From Catellatospora coxensis (GTDB taxonomy: Bacteria > Actinomycetota > Actinomycetes > Mycobacteriales > Micromonosporaceae): a stretch of 64,000 nucleotides of DNA. Where the stretch lies: the NCBI RefSeq assembly GCF_016862635.1, contig NZ_BONI01000025.1:1-64000 (forward strand), given 5' to 3'. The position numbers and the translations under genes are program-made. Under the pieces are notes generated by a model. The model did no database searches. It was not told the DNA's origin and saw only the letters and a list, made by a program, of their open reading frames with translations. Below, one piece after another: positions 1 to 6,769 of this stretch; within the stretch, counting starts at the first letter, position 1; each line of letters begins with the position of its first letter.

Positions 1-30
1 GGAAGCGCGCTCCCACTGCGCCAATCGCCC
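1..30 (-). tRNA. tRNA-Val, 5' part only (cut by window edge)
   Basis: The reverse complement reads as the acceptor 5' strand, D arm and first anticodon-stem bases of a tRNA. It matches the first 30 bases of the complete tRNA-Val(CAC) at 20562-20633 except for one base in the D loop. The anticodon lies outside the window, so the isoacceptor is unknown; another valine isoacceptor is the simplest reading. It is the last member of a Gly-Cys-Val cluster read on the minus strand. Confidence 0.75.
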
Positions 31-43
31 GTGCTGTACTGCG

Positions 44-114
44 AGGTGGAGACGGGATTTGAACCCGTGTACACGGCTTTGCAGGCCGTTGCCTCGCCTC
101 TCGGCCACTCCACC
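44..114 (-). tRNA. tRNA-Cys(GCA)
   Basis: A complete 71-nt cloverleaf on the minus strand. The acceptor stem is GGTGGAG with CTCCACC, the anticodon stem ACGGC/GCCGT encloses loop CTGCAAA (anticodon GCA), and the T arm has stem ACGGG/CCCGT with loop TTCAAAT. The discriminator base is T. No 3' CCA is encoded. It lies between tRNA-Gly and the tRNA-Val fragment, probably in one transcript. Confidence 0.96.
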
Positions 115-141
115 GTGGTGACGCCTTGCGGCGGTTCTCCG

Positions 142-214
142 AGCGGATGACGAGACTCGAACTCGCGACCCTCACCTTGGCAAGGTGATGCGCTACCAAC
201 TGCGCTACATCCGC
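142..214 (-). tRNA. tRNA-Gly(GCC), copy 1
   Basis: A complete 73-nt cloverleaf on the minus strand with acceptor GCGGATG/CATCCGC and an anticodon arm ending CACCTTGCCAAGGTG (anticodon GCC). The T loop is TTCGAGT. It is the first gene of the minus-strand Gly-Cys-Val cluster. It is identical base for base to the plus-strand copy at 1542-1614, so the two form an inverted repeat around the CapA-like gene. Confidence 0.96.
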
Positions 215-309
215 TTGTCATGCTTGCCCGCCTTCCGGCGTGCTTGCCCAACGGATGAGAACTTTAGCCGGTCCGCGGAGGTCTTGACAAACCGGGGTCC
301 CCCGGCGCG

Positions 310-1389
310 TCACGCCGCCGGGTTCTTGGCCAGTCCGGTGCAGCGTGCGGCCTGGTCAAGCCTGCCCTGGACGGCCTTCAGCGCCGCTCCGGTGACCGGC
401 TTGGGCTGTCCGTTGTTCGAGACGACGCCGGGGGTGAACTGCCGGGTTTCGACCTTCCCGTCCTTGATCGTCACGGTCAGCAGGCCGGTGTCGGTGCTCT
501 TGGAGGTGGAGTACCAGAGGAAGTTGCCGAGGCCGTAGTGCACGTAGGCGCCGCCGAGGAAGCCGTCGGCGAGCAGCACGTGCGCGTGCGTACCGATGAT
601 CAGGTCGGCGCCGGCGTCGGACAGGGCCTTGGCGATGCTCTTCTGGTCGCCGTTCGGGCAGCCCTGGCCTTCGGTGCCCCAGTGCATGAAGGCGATCACG
701 ACGTCGGCCTGCGCGCGGGCGGCTTTGACGGCGGCGACGGACAGCTTGCGGTCGAACGCCATGGCGATGCCGGGCCGGGTGGCGGTGGGTTTCCACTGCT
801 CCTTGAGCTCGTGGACCTGGGACAGGCCGATGATCGCCAGCCGGACGCCCTTCACGGTGACCAGGTGCGGGGCGTACGCCTCGGTGGTGTTGCGGCCCGC
901 GCCCACGATCGGCATTCCGGCGGTCTTCGCGGAGTCGAGGGTGTCGAGCAGGCCGACCTGGCCGTAGTCGAGGGTGTGGTTGTTGGCGATGGAGACGAGG
1001 TCGATGCCGGCGGCCTGGATCGCCGCGTACGCCGTCGTCGGCGCGCGGAAGTGGAACTCCTTGGGCTGCGGGGCGCCCCGGTCGGTGACCGCCGTCTCCA
1101 GGTTGACCATGGCGAAGTCGGCGGCGCGCAGCTGCTCGGCGTACGGGCCGAAGGCGGTGTCGGGGTTCTTCAGCAGCGGCAGGGTGCGTCCGGTGAAGTG
1201 CACGTCACCGGCGAACGCCAGGGTGATCTCCGCGGCCGGCGGGGCGCTGGGCGCGGCGCTGCCGGCGGGGGCGGGCACCGGGGGTGTGCCGGCGGGCTGC
1301 CAGACGGCCGGCTTCTCGGCCGAGCAGGCCGCCAGGGCCGCGACGAGGGTCAGGGCGAGGGCGAGGCGCGCGGCGCGGGGGGTCGTCAC
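310..1389 (-). CDS. CapA-family metallophosphatase-like lipoprotein
   Basis: Secreted lipoprotein of the CapA/PgsA family, relatives of the poly-gamma-glutamate capsule protein with a calcineurin-like fold. The N-terminus has a hydrophobic stretch ending in a lipobox (LAAC), so it should be anchored outside the membrane. Family motifs occur in order: FAGDVHFTG, NLETAVTDRG, SIANNHTLDYG, FMHWGTEG and IIGTHAHVLL, then a YGLGNFLW segment near the end. These include the Asp, Asn and His positions expected to bind metal. I chose the GTG at 1389 because translation from it runs straight into the signal sequence; an ATG at 1428 is possible. The gene stands alone between two inverted identical tRNA-Gly genes. 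In actinomycetes without a PGA capsule operon the substrate of such proteins is unknown, and none is inferred here. Confidence 0.9.
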   Translation of the reverse strand: MTTPRAARLALALTLVAALAACSAEKPAVWQPAGTPPVPAPAGSAAPSAPPAAEITLAFAGDVHFTGRTLPLLKNPDTAFGPYAEQLRAADFAMVNLETAVTDRGAPQPKEFHFRAPTTAYAAIQAAGIDLVSIANNHTLDYGQVGLLDTLDSAKTAGMPIVGAGRNTTEAYAPHLVTVKGVRLAIIGLSQVHELKEQWKPTATRPGIAMAFDRKLSVAAVKAARAQADVVIAFMHWGTEGQGCPNGDQKSIAKALSDAGADLIIGTHAHVLLADGFLGGAYVHYGLGNFLWYSTSKSTDTGLLTVTIKDGKVETRQFTPGVVSNNGQPKPVTGAALKAVQGRLDQAARCTGLAKNPAA

Positions 1390-1541
1390 GGCACGAGGGT
1401 ACGGGCAGGTGAGGGCGATTCGCATCACCGTCTCGACCGGGTTCGCGGCGCGAAGGGGGATACCCGGTGGCGGCTGCTCCCGGGGACCCGCTAGAGTTCT
1501 GTCCTGTCAGGCAGCGGGCCGCGAGGTCGGCTGAGGGACAT

Positions 1542-1614
1542 GCGGATGTAGCGCAGTTGGTAGCGCATCACCTTGCCAAGGTGAGGGTCGCGAGTTCGAG
1601 TCTCGTCATCCGCT
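1542..1614 (+). tRNA. tRNA-Gly(GCC), copy 2
   Basis: A complete 73-nt cloverleaf identical to the minus-strand copy at 142-214: acceptor GCGGATG/CATCCGC, anticodon GCC, T loop TTCGAGT. It stands alone on the plus strand and is followed by a stem-loop that probably terminates it. Confidence 0.96.
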
Positions 1615-1626
1615 CTCTTCCACCGC

Positions 1627-1660
1627 AATCGCCGGGACCCTTCACGGGTCACCGGCGATT
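1627..1660 (+). terminator. Stem-loop after tRNA-Gly
   Basis: AATCGCCGG pairs with CCGGCGATT. A small internal bulge is followed by ACCC/GGGT, and a 5-nt loop closes the hairpin. It starts 13 bases after the tRNA end. A short T run downstream is weak, so this is a typical high-GC terminator candidate rather than a textbook one. Confidence 0.6.
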
Positions 1661-1765
1661 CGCCTTTCCGGCCCCTCCCGCGTTTCCTGCCGCAACTCTG
1701 AAGGACTTGCGGCCTCGTCGTGCTCTGGAGAGCGCGACTTTTCAAGAGTTGCGCCCGTCGGGGGG

Positions 1766-2311
1766 TCAGGGGGTGGGTGGGGCTTCGCCGCGGAGGTAGG
1801 TGGTGGGGACCTCGTCGGTGAGCCATACGCCGTTGGCGCTGCGGTAGAAGGTGTGGCCGGCGGCGGCCATGGCGGCGGCGTCGACGATCAGGATCACGGG
1901 GGAGCCGTGGCGGCTGCCGACCTTGTGGGCGGTGCCGGTGTCGCCGGACAGGTGCACGTGGTGGCGGGAGCCGCGGTGGACCCCCTCGGCCATGATCGAG
2001 TCGAGGTGACGGCGGGCGGTGCCGTGGTAGAGCAGGGCGGGCGGGGCGATCGGGGTCAGCCCGAGGTCGACCTCCACGGAGTGGCCCTGGCTGGCCCGGA
2101 TGAGGTCGCCGTCGATCGCGAAACGCTGCTTGTCGTTGTCGGCGACGACGGCGTCGAGGGTGGCCCGGCTGATGCCCTTGCCGTGGGCGCGCATCGCGGC
2201 CAGGAGGGTGTCGATCGGCACCCAGCCGCCGGGGCCGAGGGTGATGCCGATGGTGTCGGGGCGGTGCCGTAGCACGTACGCCAGTTGCTTGCTTATCTTC
2301 TTCACGTCCAT
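1766..2311 (-). CDS. kptA: RNA 2'-phosphotransferase, Tpt1/KptA family
   Basis: Tpt1/KptA enzymes move an internal RNA 2'-phosphate onto NAD, giving ADP-ribose 1'',2''-cyclic phosphate and nicotinamide. The bacterial role is unclear because most bacteria lack the matching tRNA splicing. The protein (181 residues) begins with the family N-terminal motif (KQLAYVLRHRP). It then has GWVPIDTLL, the NAD-binding segment YHGTARRHLDSIMAEG, and VHLSGDTGTAHKVGSRHG near the C-terminus. Length is normal for the family. I chose the ATG at 2311 because homology begins there; a GTG at 2323 is an alternative. Translation can be extended to 2494, but that would cover the divergent sigma-factor start and is unlikely. 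Confidence 0.92.
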   Translation of the reverse strand: MDVKKISKQLAYVLRHRPDTIGITLGPGGWVPIDTLLAAMRAHGKGISRATLDAVVADNDKQRFAIDGDLIRASQGHSVEVDLGLTPIAPPALLYHGTARRHLDSIMAEGVHRGSRHHVHLSGDTGTAHKVGSRHGSPVILIVDAAAMAAAGHTFYRSANGVWLTDEVPTTYLRGEAPPTP

Positions 2312-2417
2312 GTCGTGGCTCACGTTAGCCGCGCCCCGCGGATCAGTCGATCGAATAGGCCGTCCGGGGCACCCCTCCGCGGAGCCCGTCCGGCGCGTGT
2401 ACGAGGCGGAGGTGCTG

Positions 2418-2927
2418 ATGACCGACGCCGAGTCGTTCGACGAGTACGCGCGCTCCCGGCTGCCGATGCTGGGCCGGGTCGCGTACCTGCTCACCGGCGA
2501 CGCCTACCTGGCCGACGACCTGGTGCAGCTGACGCTGCTGCGGCTGGCCTCGCGCTGGGAGCACGTGTCCGCCGCGCGGGAGCCGGACGCCTACGTGCGC
2601 CGGATCCTCTACACCCAGCATGTGTCCTGGTGGCGGCGGGTGCGCCGGGAGGCGCTGCCGGTCGCGGTGCTGCCCGAGCGGGCCGCCGCCGACTTCTCGG
2701 GCGACGCGGCGACCGCGCTGGCGGTGCGCCAGGCGCTGGCCAGGCTGGCCCCGAAGCAGCGCGCGGTGCTGGTGCTGCGCTACTTCGAGGACCTGAGCGA
2801 GACGGAGACGGCGGCGGTGCTCGGGGTCGCGGTCGGCACGGTGAAGAGCCAGACCAGGGATGCGCTGGCGCGGCTGCGGGTGATCGCCCCGGAACTGTCG
2901 GGGTCGCTGGCGGAGGTGAACCGGTGA
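2418..2927 (+). CDS. RNA polymerase ECF sigma factor, SigE family (copy A)
   Basis: ECF sigma factor of about 169 residues. Region 2 is recognisable (ARSRLPMLGRVAYLLTGD, then DDLVQLTLLRLASRWEHV). Region 4 contains KQRAVLVLRYFEDLSETETA and the recognition helix around GTVKSQTRDAL. The start ATG at 2418 has a GGAGG ribosome-binding sequence six bases upstream. The stop overlaps the next gene's GTG by four bases (GTGA), so the two are translationally coupled. The downstream gene encodes a membrane beta-propeller protein, probably the signal partner. The whole pair has a paralogue at 20937-22792. Confidence 0.93.
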   Translation: MTDAESFDEYARSRLPMLGRVAYLLTGDAYLADDLVQLTLLRLASRWEHVSAAREPDAYVRRILYTQHVSWWRRVRREALPVAVLPERAAADFSGDAATALAVRQALARLAPKQRAVLVLRYFEDLSETETAAVLGVAVGTVKSQTRDALARLRVIAPELSGSLAEVNR

Positions 2928-4282
2928 GCGAGACGTTGCGGGAGGCGCTGCGGCGGGCCGCGGAGTCCGCGCCCGCGCCGCGGCTGGGCGAGCAGTTGTG
3001 GCGGCGGGGCCGGCGCCGGCGGCGGGTGCGCCGGGCGGTGACGGCGCTGGCCGGGGTGCTGCTGGCAGCCGGGCTGGCGACGCTGCCGGGGCTGGTCGCG
3101 GGGAGTGTGGGCCTGCAGTCGGCCGACGGCGGCCCGGCTCCGGCGGCGCTGGGGCGGCCGTATCCGTGGCAGCTGACGTACGAGCAGGACCTGAACGGGC
3201 CGGTGGTGGCGGCGTTCATCGACCCGGGCACGATCTACCTGGAGGCGACCGGGGTGCTGGTGGGCCGGGACGGCTCCTACCGGCTGTTCCCGATGAACCC
3301 GGGCGAAGGTTTCGGGTTGGTGTCACCGGACGGGCGTCACCTGGCGCGCTGGGGCGAGATCGTGGACCTGGTCAGCGGCGTCCGCACCCCGACCGCGGAG
3401 CGTGCCAGGCCGCTGGCGTGGTCGCCGGACAGCCGCAGGCTGCTGCTGATCGACTACCAGGACGACCTGTCCATCACGTACGGCCCGGACGGCCCGAGCG
3501 ATCCCTCGCATCCGGACGACGTCGGCTACTTCGATCTGGCGACCGGCACGATGAAGGGGCTGCTGACGACCGATGCGGACACCGCGGCGGGGGCGTTCTC
3601 GCCCGACAGCGGACGGATCGTGGTGGCCACCGGTAAGGGCGACGGGCCGCAGACGCTGACGGTAGTCGACCTCGCCACCGGCACGCCGAACATGCTGTCC
3701 GAGCTGACAGGCCGCCAGCGGCTGGCCGGGGAGGCGGCGTGGACGCCCGATGGCCGCTCGGTCGTGCTGCTGGCCTCGGAGGGGTGCGCCTGGGTGGACT
3801 GCGACACGGGGATGGGCAGCCTGTGGGGCTGGCGGATGCAGTACGCCGACGCGGTCAGCGGCAAGGTCGTCGACGAGGCCGCCACCGCGCGTCCGGGTCG
3901 CCCGGCCGGGCTCGTGGGCTGGCGGGACGGCGCGCCGGTCTTCGTGCACTGGGGCGCCGATACCGACGAGCCGGAGAAGCTGATGACGGCCGAGGCGGAC
4001 GGCTCGGCGCGGGTGCTGCTGACCCTGGCCGGGGGCTCCGGTGCGCTGAACGTGCCCCGGGACCTGGTCGAGCACGGCACGTTCGCCAGCCACTCGGCGA
4101 ACCCGCTGGCCGCCCAGCCGTGGGCGTTCGGCTGCCTGCTGGCGTGCCTGACTCCGCCGGTGCTGCTGGTGTTGCTGCTGCGCCGCCGCAGGCGGGCCGT
4201 ACGGGCGTCGGCGGCGTCAGGGGTAGGGCAGGGTGCGGGGGCCGACGATCTGCGCGCCGAGGGCGGTGACGCGGTCCCGTAG
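2924..4282 (+). CDS. Membrane-anchored TolB/WD40-like beta-propeller protein, sigma-factor partner (copy A)
   Basis: A 452-residue protein with a short cytosolic N-terminus. An Arg-rich stretch (RRGRRRRRVRRAV) precedes a membrane segment at about residues 40-60. A long extracytoplasmic domain has repeated SPDG/SPDS/TPDG-type blade motifs (LVSPDGRHLARW, AWSPDSRRLLLI, FSPDSGRIVVA, WTPDGRSVVLL). A second hydrophobic segment (LLACLTPPVLLVLLL) is followed by a basic tail. The topology suggests a sensor whose short N-terminal tail could hold the upstream sigma factor, in the manner of anti-sigma factors, but no ZAS zinc motif is visible. It overlaps the sigma gene by four bases. Its 3' end overlaps the convergent PIN/NYN-like gene by 66 bases. 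The anti-sigma function is inference. Confidence 0.82.
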   Translation: MSETLREALRRAAESAPAPRLGEQLWRRGRRRRRVRRAVTALAGVLLAAGLATLPGLVAGSVGLQSADGGPAPAALGRPYPWQLTYEQDLNGPVVAAFIDPGTIYLEATGVLVGRDGSYRLFPMNPGEGFGLVSPDGRHLARWGEIVDLVSGVRTPTAERARPLAWSPDSRRLLLIDYQDDLSITYGPDGPSDPSHPDDVGYFDLATGTMKGLLTTDADTAAGAFSPDSGRIVVATGKGDGPQTLTVVDLATGTPNMLSELTGRQRLAGEAAWTPDGRSVVLLASEGCAWVDCDTGMGSLWGWRMQYADAVSGKVVDEAATARPGRPAGLVGWRDGAPVFVHWGADTDEPEKLMTAEADGSARVLLTLAGGSGALNVPRDLVEHGTFASHSANPLAAQPWAFGCLLACLTPPVLLVLLLRRRRRAVRASAASGVGQGAGADDLRAEGGDAVP

Positions 4283-4609
4283 GCCGCGGTCGGCGGTGGC
4301 GACGACGATCGTGGGACGCAGCGCGGTCTCCTGGCGTACCAGGTCGACGATGGCGTCGTCGCCGCTGCGGGCCGCGGCCAGCACGCGCACCTCGGGTGTG
4401 CCGGCGACGCCGCGGGCCGCGCCCTCGACGACGAGCACGACGTCCAGCGGTCCGGGCAGTTGCGGCAGGCCGGGCTCGGCGACGCGGGCCACGGCGTCGC
4501 GCAGCCGGGTCGCGGCCCCGAGGCGGTCGCGCCACCAGCCGTCGGGCACGGAGCCGACGACGTTGGCGGCGTCGACGACGAGCAGCGGGCGGGGCGCGGG
4601 CGGGGTCAC
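4217..4609 (-). CDS. PIN/NYN-like domain protein (putative RNase fold)
   Basis: A 130-residue single-domain protein. It begins with a hydrophobic strand ending in Asp (LLVVDAANVVGS). It then has a second strand (DVVLVVEG), an acidic SGDDAIVDLV segment and VVATADRGLRDRV. This order of acidic residues after strands is typical of PIN/NYN-fold nucleases, so metal-dependent RNA cleavage is plausible but unproven; proteins of this type are also annotated vaguely as NTP pyrophosphohydrolases. The GTG start at 4609 overlaps the stop of the upstream acetyltransferase by three bases, implying coupled translation. The C-terminal 22 codons overlap the convergent beta-propeller gene. Confidence 0.75.
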   Translation of the reverse strand: MTPPAPRPLLVVDAANVVGSVPDGWWRDRLGAATRLRDAVARVAEPGLPQLPGPLDVVLVVEGAARGVAGTPEVRVLAAARSGDDAIVDLVRQETALRPTIVVATADRGLRDRVTALGAQIVGPRTLPYP

Positions 4610-5058
4610 AGTGCCAGTTTCATACCCAGGTGCGTCGCCTCGAAGCCCAGACCCTCGTAGAAGCGGTGCGCGTCGGCGCGGGAGCGGTCGGTGGTGAGCT
4701 GGACCAGGCCGCAGCCCTGGGCACGGGCGTGTTCGATCGCCCACTGGACGAGCTGCCGGCCGGTGCCGTGGCCGCGCTGGTCGGCGCGTACCCGTACCGC
4801 CTCGATCAGGGCGCGGCTCATGCCGCGGCGGCTGAGCCCCGGGATGACGGTGACCTGCAGACAACCGACGACCTCGCCGCCGCGTTCGGCGACGGCCAGC
4901 AGCTGGTGCGGGTCGGCGTCGATCGCGATGAAAGCCCGGGTGTACGCCGGATCGGCCGGGTCGCCCTCACGGGTCGCGCCGAGCGGGTCGTCGGCGAGCA
5001 TCGCGACGATGACCGGCACGTCGGCGAGCACGGCCCGCCGAATCTCAAGATCACTCAC
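4606..5058 (-). CDS. GNAT-family N-acetyltransferase
   Basis: A 150-residue protein with the standard single GNAT domain. The acetyl-CoA-binding segment is EAVRVRADQRGHGTGRQLVQWAIEHARAQG in two pieces: the V-R-V-x-x-x-x-R-G-x-G pyrophosphate loop, then the following helix. Near the end are LTTDRSRADAHRFYEGLGF and a final GMKLAL strand, as is common in this family. The GTG at 5058 is taken as start because homology begins there (VSDLEIRRAVLADVP). The substrate cannot be read from sequence. It shares an operon with the PIN/NYN-like gene downstream. Confidence 0.9.
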   Translation of the reverse strand: MSDLEIRRAVLADVPVIVAMLADDPLGATREGDPADPAYTRAFIAIDADPHQLLAVAERGGEVVGCLQVTVIPGLSRRGMSRALIEAVRVRADQRGHGTGRQLVQWAIEHARAQGCGLVQLTTDRSRADAHRFYEGLGFEATHLGMKLAL

Positions 5059-5128
5059 GGGCGCGACGGTAGCAGAACGCAGACGTGGCTTGGACTGACC
5101 GTGGCGCGTGCCCTCTACGCTGGCGCGC

Positions 5129-5353
5129 ATGGAACGTATCTCTCGTGTTTGGGCCGCGTTGGTGGCCGGTTTCCTGGCCAGTGTCCTGGTGCCCGCGGTC
5201 GCGTGGGCCGAGGAGTCCGGCGTCGCCGACGTGGTGCGCAAGAAGAAGGGCGTCAGCTTCGGCGGCTTCGGGCTGTTCGGCGCGATCTGCTGCCTCGTGG
5301 TGGTCGCGATCATCGTCATCGCCGTCGTCATGGTGATGAAGCGCAAGAGGTGA
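5129..5353 (+). CDS. Small membrane protein with signal-like N-terminus
   Basis: A 74-residue protein. The first 27 residues look like a secretion signal (LVAGFLASVLVPAVAWA, AxA-type end). A short Lys-rich segment (RKKKG) follows, then a strong transmembrane helix (ICCLVVVAIIVIAVVMVM) and a basic KRKR tail that would lie in the cytosol. I do not recognise the family. The start at ATG 5129 is preferred because it begins the signal; a GTG at 5108 in frame is possible and no clear ribosome-binding sequence separates them. It is divergent from the acetyltransferase gene and convergent with the conservon. Confidence 0.65.
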   Translation: MERISRVWAALVAGFLASVLVPAVAWAEESGVADVVRKKKGVSFGGFGLFGAICCLVVVAIIVIAVVMVMKRKR

Positions 5354-5358
5354 CGCGA

Positions 5359-5399
5359 AGACGCCGGTGGCCGCGCGCGGGGCGCGTCCACCGGCGTCT
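5359..5399. terminator. Bidirectional stem-loop between convergent genes
   Basis: AGACGCCGGTGG (5359-5370) pairs perfectly with CCACCGGCGTCT (5388-5399) across a 17-base GC-rich loop. It lies exactly between the plus-strand small membrane protein and the end of cvnD, so it can serve both transcripts. Confidence 0.65.
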
Positions 5400-5410
5400 G
5401 TCGTCGCAGG

Positions 5411-5998
5411 TCAGGCCGGGACGGAGCTGCGGACCATCGTCAGCACGTGCTCGACCAGCGTGATCAGCACGTTCTTCACCGACATCCGGTCGCGGGCGTC
5501 GGTGAGCAGCACCGGCACGTGGCCGTCCACGTCCAGCGCCTCGCGCACCTGCTCCACGGTGTAGCGCTGGTCGTTGTCGAAGCAGTTCACCGCGATGACG
5601 AACGGCGTGTTGCGCTGCTCGAAGTAGTCGATCGCGGCGAACGAGTCGGCCAGCCGCCGGGTGTCGGCCAGCACCACCGCGCCCAGCGCGCCGGTGGCCA
5701 GCTCGTCCCACAGGAACCAGAAGCGGTTCTGCCCCGGGGTGCCGAACAGGTACAGCACCAGGCTCGGGTTGATGGTGATCCGGCCGAAGTCCATCGCCAC
5801 CGTGGTGGTGGTCTTGGTGGCGACCCCGGTGGTGTCGTCGGTGCCGACGCCCGCGGTGGTCAGCACCTCTTCGGTCCGCAGTGGAGCGATCTCACTCACC
5901 GCGCCGACCAGCGTCGTCTTGCCGGCGCCGAAGCCTCCGGCGACCAGGATCTTGAGCGCCTGGGGGACCGGTGCGGTGTCAGAGCGCACGGAGTCCAT
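5411..5998 (-). CDS. cvnD: Conservon GTPase, CvnD-like
   Basis: Ras-like small GTPase of the conservon type (MglA-related), about 195 residues. The P-loop is GGFGAGKT at residues 21-28. A TTTTVAMDFGRI segment (switch I) and LFGTPGQNRFWFLWDEL (the DxxGQ-like G3 region, Asp replaced by Gly-Thr as in this group) follow. The guanine specificity region is AVNCFD, an N(x)xD variant. It is the last gene of a cvnABCD operon and overlaps the cvnC end by 20 bases. In Streptomyces, Cvn proteins form a membrane-associated complex likened to eukaryotic G-protein signalling and affect development. Confidence 0.94.
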   Translation of the reverse strand: MDSVRSDTAPVPQALKILVAGGFGAGKTTLVGAVSEIAPLRTEEVLTTAGVGTDDTTGVATKTTTTVAMDFGRITINPSLVLYLFGTPGQNRFWFLWDELATGALGAVVLADTRRLADSFAAIDYFEQRNTPFVIAVNCFDNDQRYTVEQVREALDVDGHVPVLLTDARDRMSVKNVLITLVEHVLTMVRSSVPA

Positions 5999-6368
5999 GG
6001 ATCACCGCCTGCAGGGTTTCGACGTTGGGGAGATGGTCAGTGGGGGGAGGATCGTAACGGGCGATCAGCCCGTCCGAAAGCAGATCACACAACAGCACGC
6101 GGACGACACCCAGGGGCAGGTCCACCCGGGAGGCCACCTCGGCCACCGCGCGGGGCTCCTGGGTCAGCGCCAGGATCGCCTGGTGCTCCGGGCTGGGGGT
6201 GTCCGCGGCGAGCGTCGCCGTGGCCACCAGGAAGGTGATCAGGTCGAAGTCGACGGTGACGGGCCGGACCCGCCCGCCGGTGACCATGTAGGGGCGCACC
6301 ACCGGCCCGGCCTCGTGATCCCACCAGGCCGGGCCTTCCTCGACACCGTCGAGCGGGTCAGTGGACAT
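5979..6368 (-). CDS. cvnC: Conservon DUF742 protein, CvnC-like
   Basis: A 129-residue DUF742 protein. Characteristic features are VVRPYMVTGGRVRP near the N-terminus, a PEHQAILAL segment, AEVASRVDLPLGVVRVLLCDLLSDGLI (a winged-helix-like stretch), and a C-terminal LLxxVIxGLRAL-type ending that in this family reaches the following GTPase gene. It overlaps cvnB by 11 bases upstream and cvnD by 20 bases downstream, so the operon is translationally coupled. Its role is thought to be scaffolding between the kinase-like CvnA/CvnB and the GTPase CvnD. Confidence 0.93.
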   Translation of the reverse strand: MSTDPLDGVEEGPAWWDHEAGPVVRPYMVTGGRVRPVTVDFDLITFLVATATLAADTPSPEHQAILALTQEPRAVAEVASRVDLPLGVVRVLLCDLLSDGLIARYDPPPTDHLPNVETLQAVIHGLRAL

Positions 6369-6768
6369 CGGTGCCCGGCCGGGACGGTGTGGCCAGGTGC
6401 GTGCCCACGCGGGTCGCCAGCATGGCCATCTCGTACGCCAGGATGCCCAGGTCGCTGTCCGGGTCGGCCAGCACCGCGAGGCAGGAACCCTGCCCGGCCG
6501 TGCTCACCAGCAGGAACGCGTCCTCCATCTCGACGATGGTCTGGCGCACCTGGCCGCCCTTGAAGCGCTGGCCGGTGGCGGTGGCCAGACTCGAGAACCC
6601 GGACGCGATCGCCGCCAGGTGCTCGGCGTCGTCGCGGGACAGGCCGCTGGAGACCCCGGTGAGCAGGCCGTCGACGGAGAGCACGACGGCGCAGCGGGCC
6701 TGTGGCACTCGGGCGAGCAGGTCGTCGAGCAGCCAGTCGGTCGCGGGTCGGGTCGTCGTCGGTACCAC
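6358..6768 (-). CDS. cvnB: Conservon Roadblock/LC7 protein, CvnB-like
   Basis: A 136-residue Roadblock/LC7 domain protein, the MglB-like regulator of the conservon GTPase. Typical segments are DWLLDDLLARVPQARCAVVLSVDGLL, DDAEHLAAIASGFSSLA and VEMEDAFLLVSTAGQGSCLAVLA. I chose the GTG at 6768 because a GGAAGGA ribosome-binding sequence lies about ten bases upstream. A GTG at 6777 would overlap the cvnA stop but leaves no room for that site. It sits between cvnA and cvnC in the operon. Confidence 0.92.
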   Translation of the reverse strand: MVPTTTRPATDWLLDDLLARVPQARCAVVLSVDGLLTGVSSGLSRDDAEHLAAIASGFSSLATATGQRFKGGQVRQTIVEMEDAFLLVSTAGQGSCLAVLADPDSDLGILAYEMAMLATRVGTHLATPSRPGTDVH

Positions 6769-6769
6769 G

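Noticed and set aside
1691-1754. An imperfect inverted repeat (GCAACTCT with AGAGTTGC) between tRNA-Gly and kptA.
   Set aside because: The arms are short and 50 bases apart; not strong enough to call a regulatory structure or an element end.
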